DNA of 64,000 nucleotides from Limnobaculum parvum (GTDB lineage: Bacteria; Pseudomonadota; Gammaproteobacteria; Enterobacterales; Enterobacteriaceae): positions 2,886,001 through 2,950,000 of the forward strand of contig NZ_CP029185.2 of the NCBI RefSeq assembly GCF_003096015.2. Reading direction: 5' to 3'. Numbering within the stretch: the stretch's first letter is position 1; every line of letters starts with the position of its first letter. The notes beneath the pieces are model-generated. The model worked only from the letters and a program-made list of their open reading frames with translations. It did no database searches and had not been told where the DNA came from. Shown in pieces: positions 63,651 through 64,000 of this stretch. Both the position numbers and the translations under genes were made by a program.

Positions 63651-64000
63651 TCAGAGAGAAAGTGAACTAAACGCACCAAGCCAATCTTGCTCAAATTTGT
63701 CTATCGCCGCGTCTACGGCAGGCGCAGCAAGGAACTGCTGTACAACATCCAGTGGTAATGTGATAGCTCCGCACCCAATTAACATACAATCAAGTGCCTG
63801 ACGCGGTGTTTTAAAGCTGGCGGCCAATACTTTTGCATGAGGAGCATGGAGCTGCAGCAGGGTTTGAAGTTCACGTACCGTCTGTATTCCATCCCCTCCC
63901 TGAGCATCAACCCTATTAACATAAGGTGCGACATAAATAGCACCCGCTAATGCCGCTAACAGCCCCTGCGCTGCGCTGTATACCGCGGTTCCTAATGTTG
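63651..64000 (-). CDS. fsaB: Fructose-6-phosphate aldolase, partial (runs off right edge)
   Basis: The last 116 codons of an FSA/TalC-type aldolase are visible, from L-G-T-A-V-Y-S-A-A-Q-G to the stop at 63651. Family motifs include YVAPYVNRVDAQGGDG, LAASFKTPRQALDC and AITLPLDV. The Schiff-base lysine near residue 85 lies beyond the edge. The enzyme condenses dihydroxyacetone with glyceraldehyde 3-phosphate. fsaB rather than fsaA is chosen from the gldA neighbour. Confidence 0.9.
   Translation of the reverse strand, partial: TLGTAVYSAAQGLLAALAGAIYVAPYVNRVDAQGGDGIQTVRELQTLLQLHAPHAKVLAASFKTPRQALDCMLIGCGAITLPLDVVQQFLAAPAVDAAIDKFEQDWLGAFSSLSL

Noticed and set aside
1..64000. CRISPR arrays
   Set aside because: No regularly spaced direct repeats with unique spacers were seen; the repeats present are att sites, hairpin chains and short tandem hexamers.

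Overview
The window looks like a chromosome segment from a member of the Enterobacterales. Gene order and protein lengths match Escherichia coli for valS-holC-pepA | lptF-lptG, for a leuX-type tRNA-Leu(CAA) followed by an IntB/P4-type integrase, and for fsaB(talC)-gldA. The proteins are clearly diverged from E. coli, so a less-studied family is likely; I cannot fix the genus from sequence alone.

Region 1 (1-6730) is half of a tellurium-resistance-type (Ter) stress locus. A protein with two TerD domains, cut by the left edge, is divergent across about 0.7 kb of AT-rich DNA from a tightly packed five-gene operon: ATP-grasp ligase, phosphoribosyltransferase with TRSP domain, HAD phosphatase, phosphoribosyltransferase with PELOTA domain, and CitE-like C-C lyase. 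This set has been predicted in the literature to make a nucleoside-like metabolite. Region 2 (6815-13251) holds a pgpA gene, a MocR-type regulator, and a torC-torA-torD trimethylamine N-oxide respiration operon. Region 3 (13517-24150) is mostly core genome: an orphan GspC-like protein, valS, holC, pepA, lptF and lptG, then a small Cys/His/Met-rich protein and a multicopper oxidase. A chain of small hairpins lies between holC and pepA.

Region 4 (24288-52645) is a genomic island integrated in the 3' end of the tRNA-Leu gene. It has attL in the tRNA, an intact integrase, arm-type repeats near both ends, and attR at 52615. Its main cargo is a DNA phosphorothioation system: the restriction genes dptF-dptG-dptH and, converging on them, the modification genes dndB-C-D-E. 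dndC is frameshifted at a run of seven G. Two extra genes are joined to the dpt operon: a HARE-HTH protein with membrane helices, and a second DGQHR-domain protein. The rest is typical of P4/CP4-like islands (YfjJ/Gp2-like, AlpA, DUF932, RadC-like) plus two EcsC-family paralogues, a nonsense-mutated secreted protein and several unknowns.

Region 5 (52646-62400) is a second, older element in tandem. It contains a decayed integrase, a smaller third integrase relic, and an apparently intact two-gene cassette. The first gene encodes 1655 residues with NERD nuclease, degenerate kinase-like, complete kinase-like and superfamily 1 helicase domains; the second, joined by a 4-bp overlap, encodes an unrecognised 500-residue partner. 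This is the best candidate here for a poorly described defence system. Nested IS110/IS3 remnants and a structured leader with two overlapping tiny ORFs follow. Region 6 (62426-64000) returns to the core genome with gldA and the end of fsaB.

Functionally, the tRNA-Leu locus is a defence hotspot holding two DNA-targeting systems. The first marks self DNA with sulfur and restricts unmarked DNA, though its modification arm may be switched off or broken. The second combines a nuclease fold, kinase folds and a helicase in one protein.
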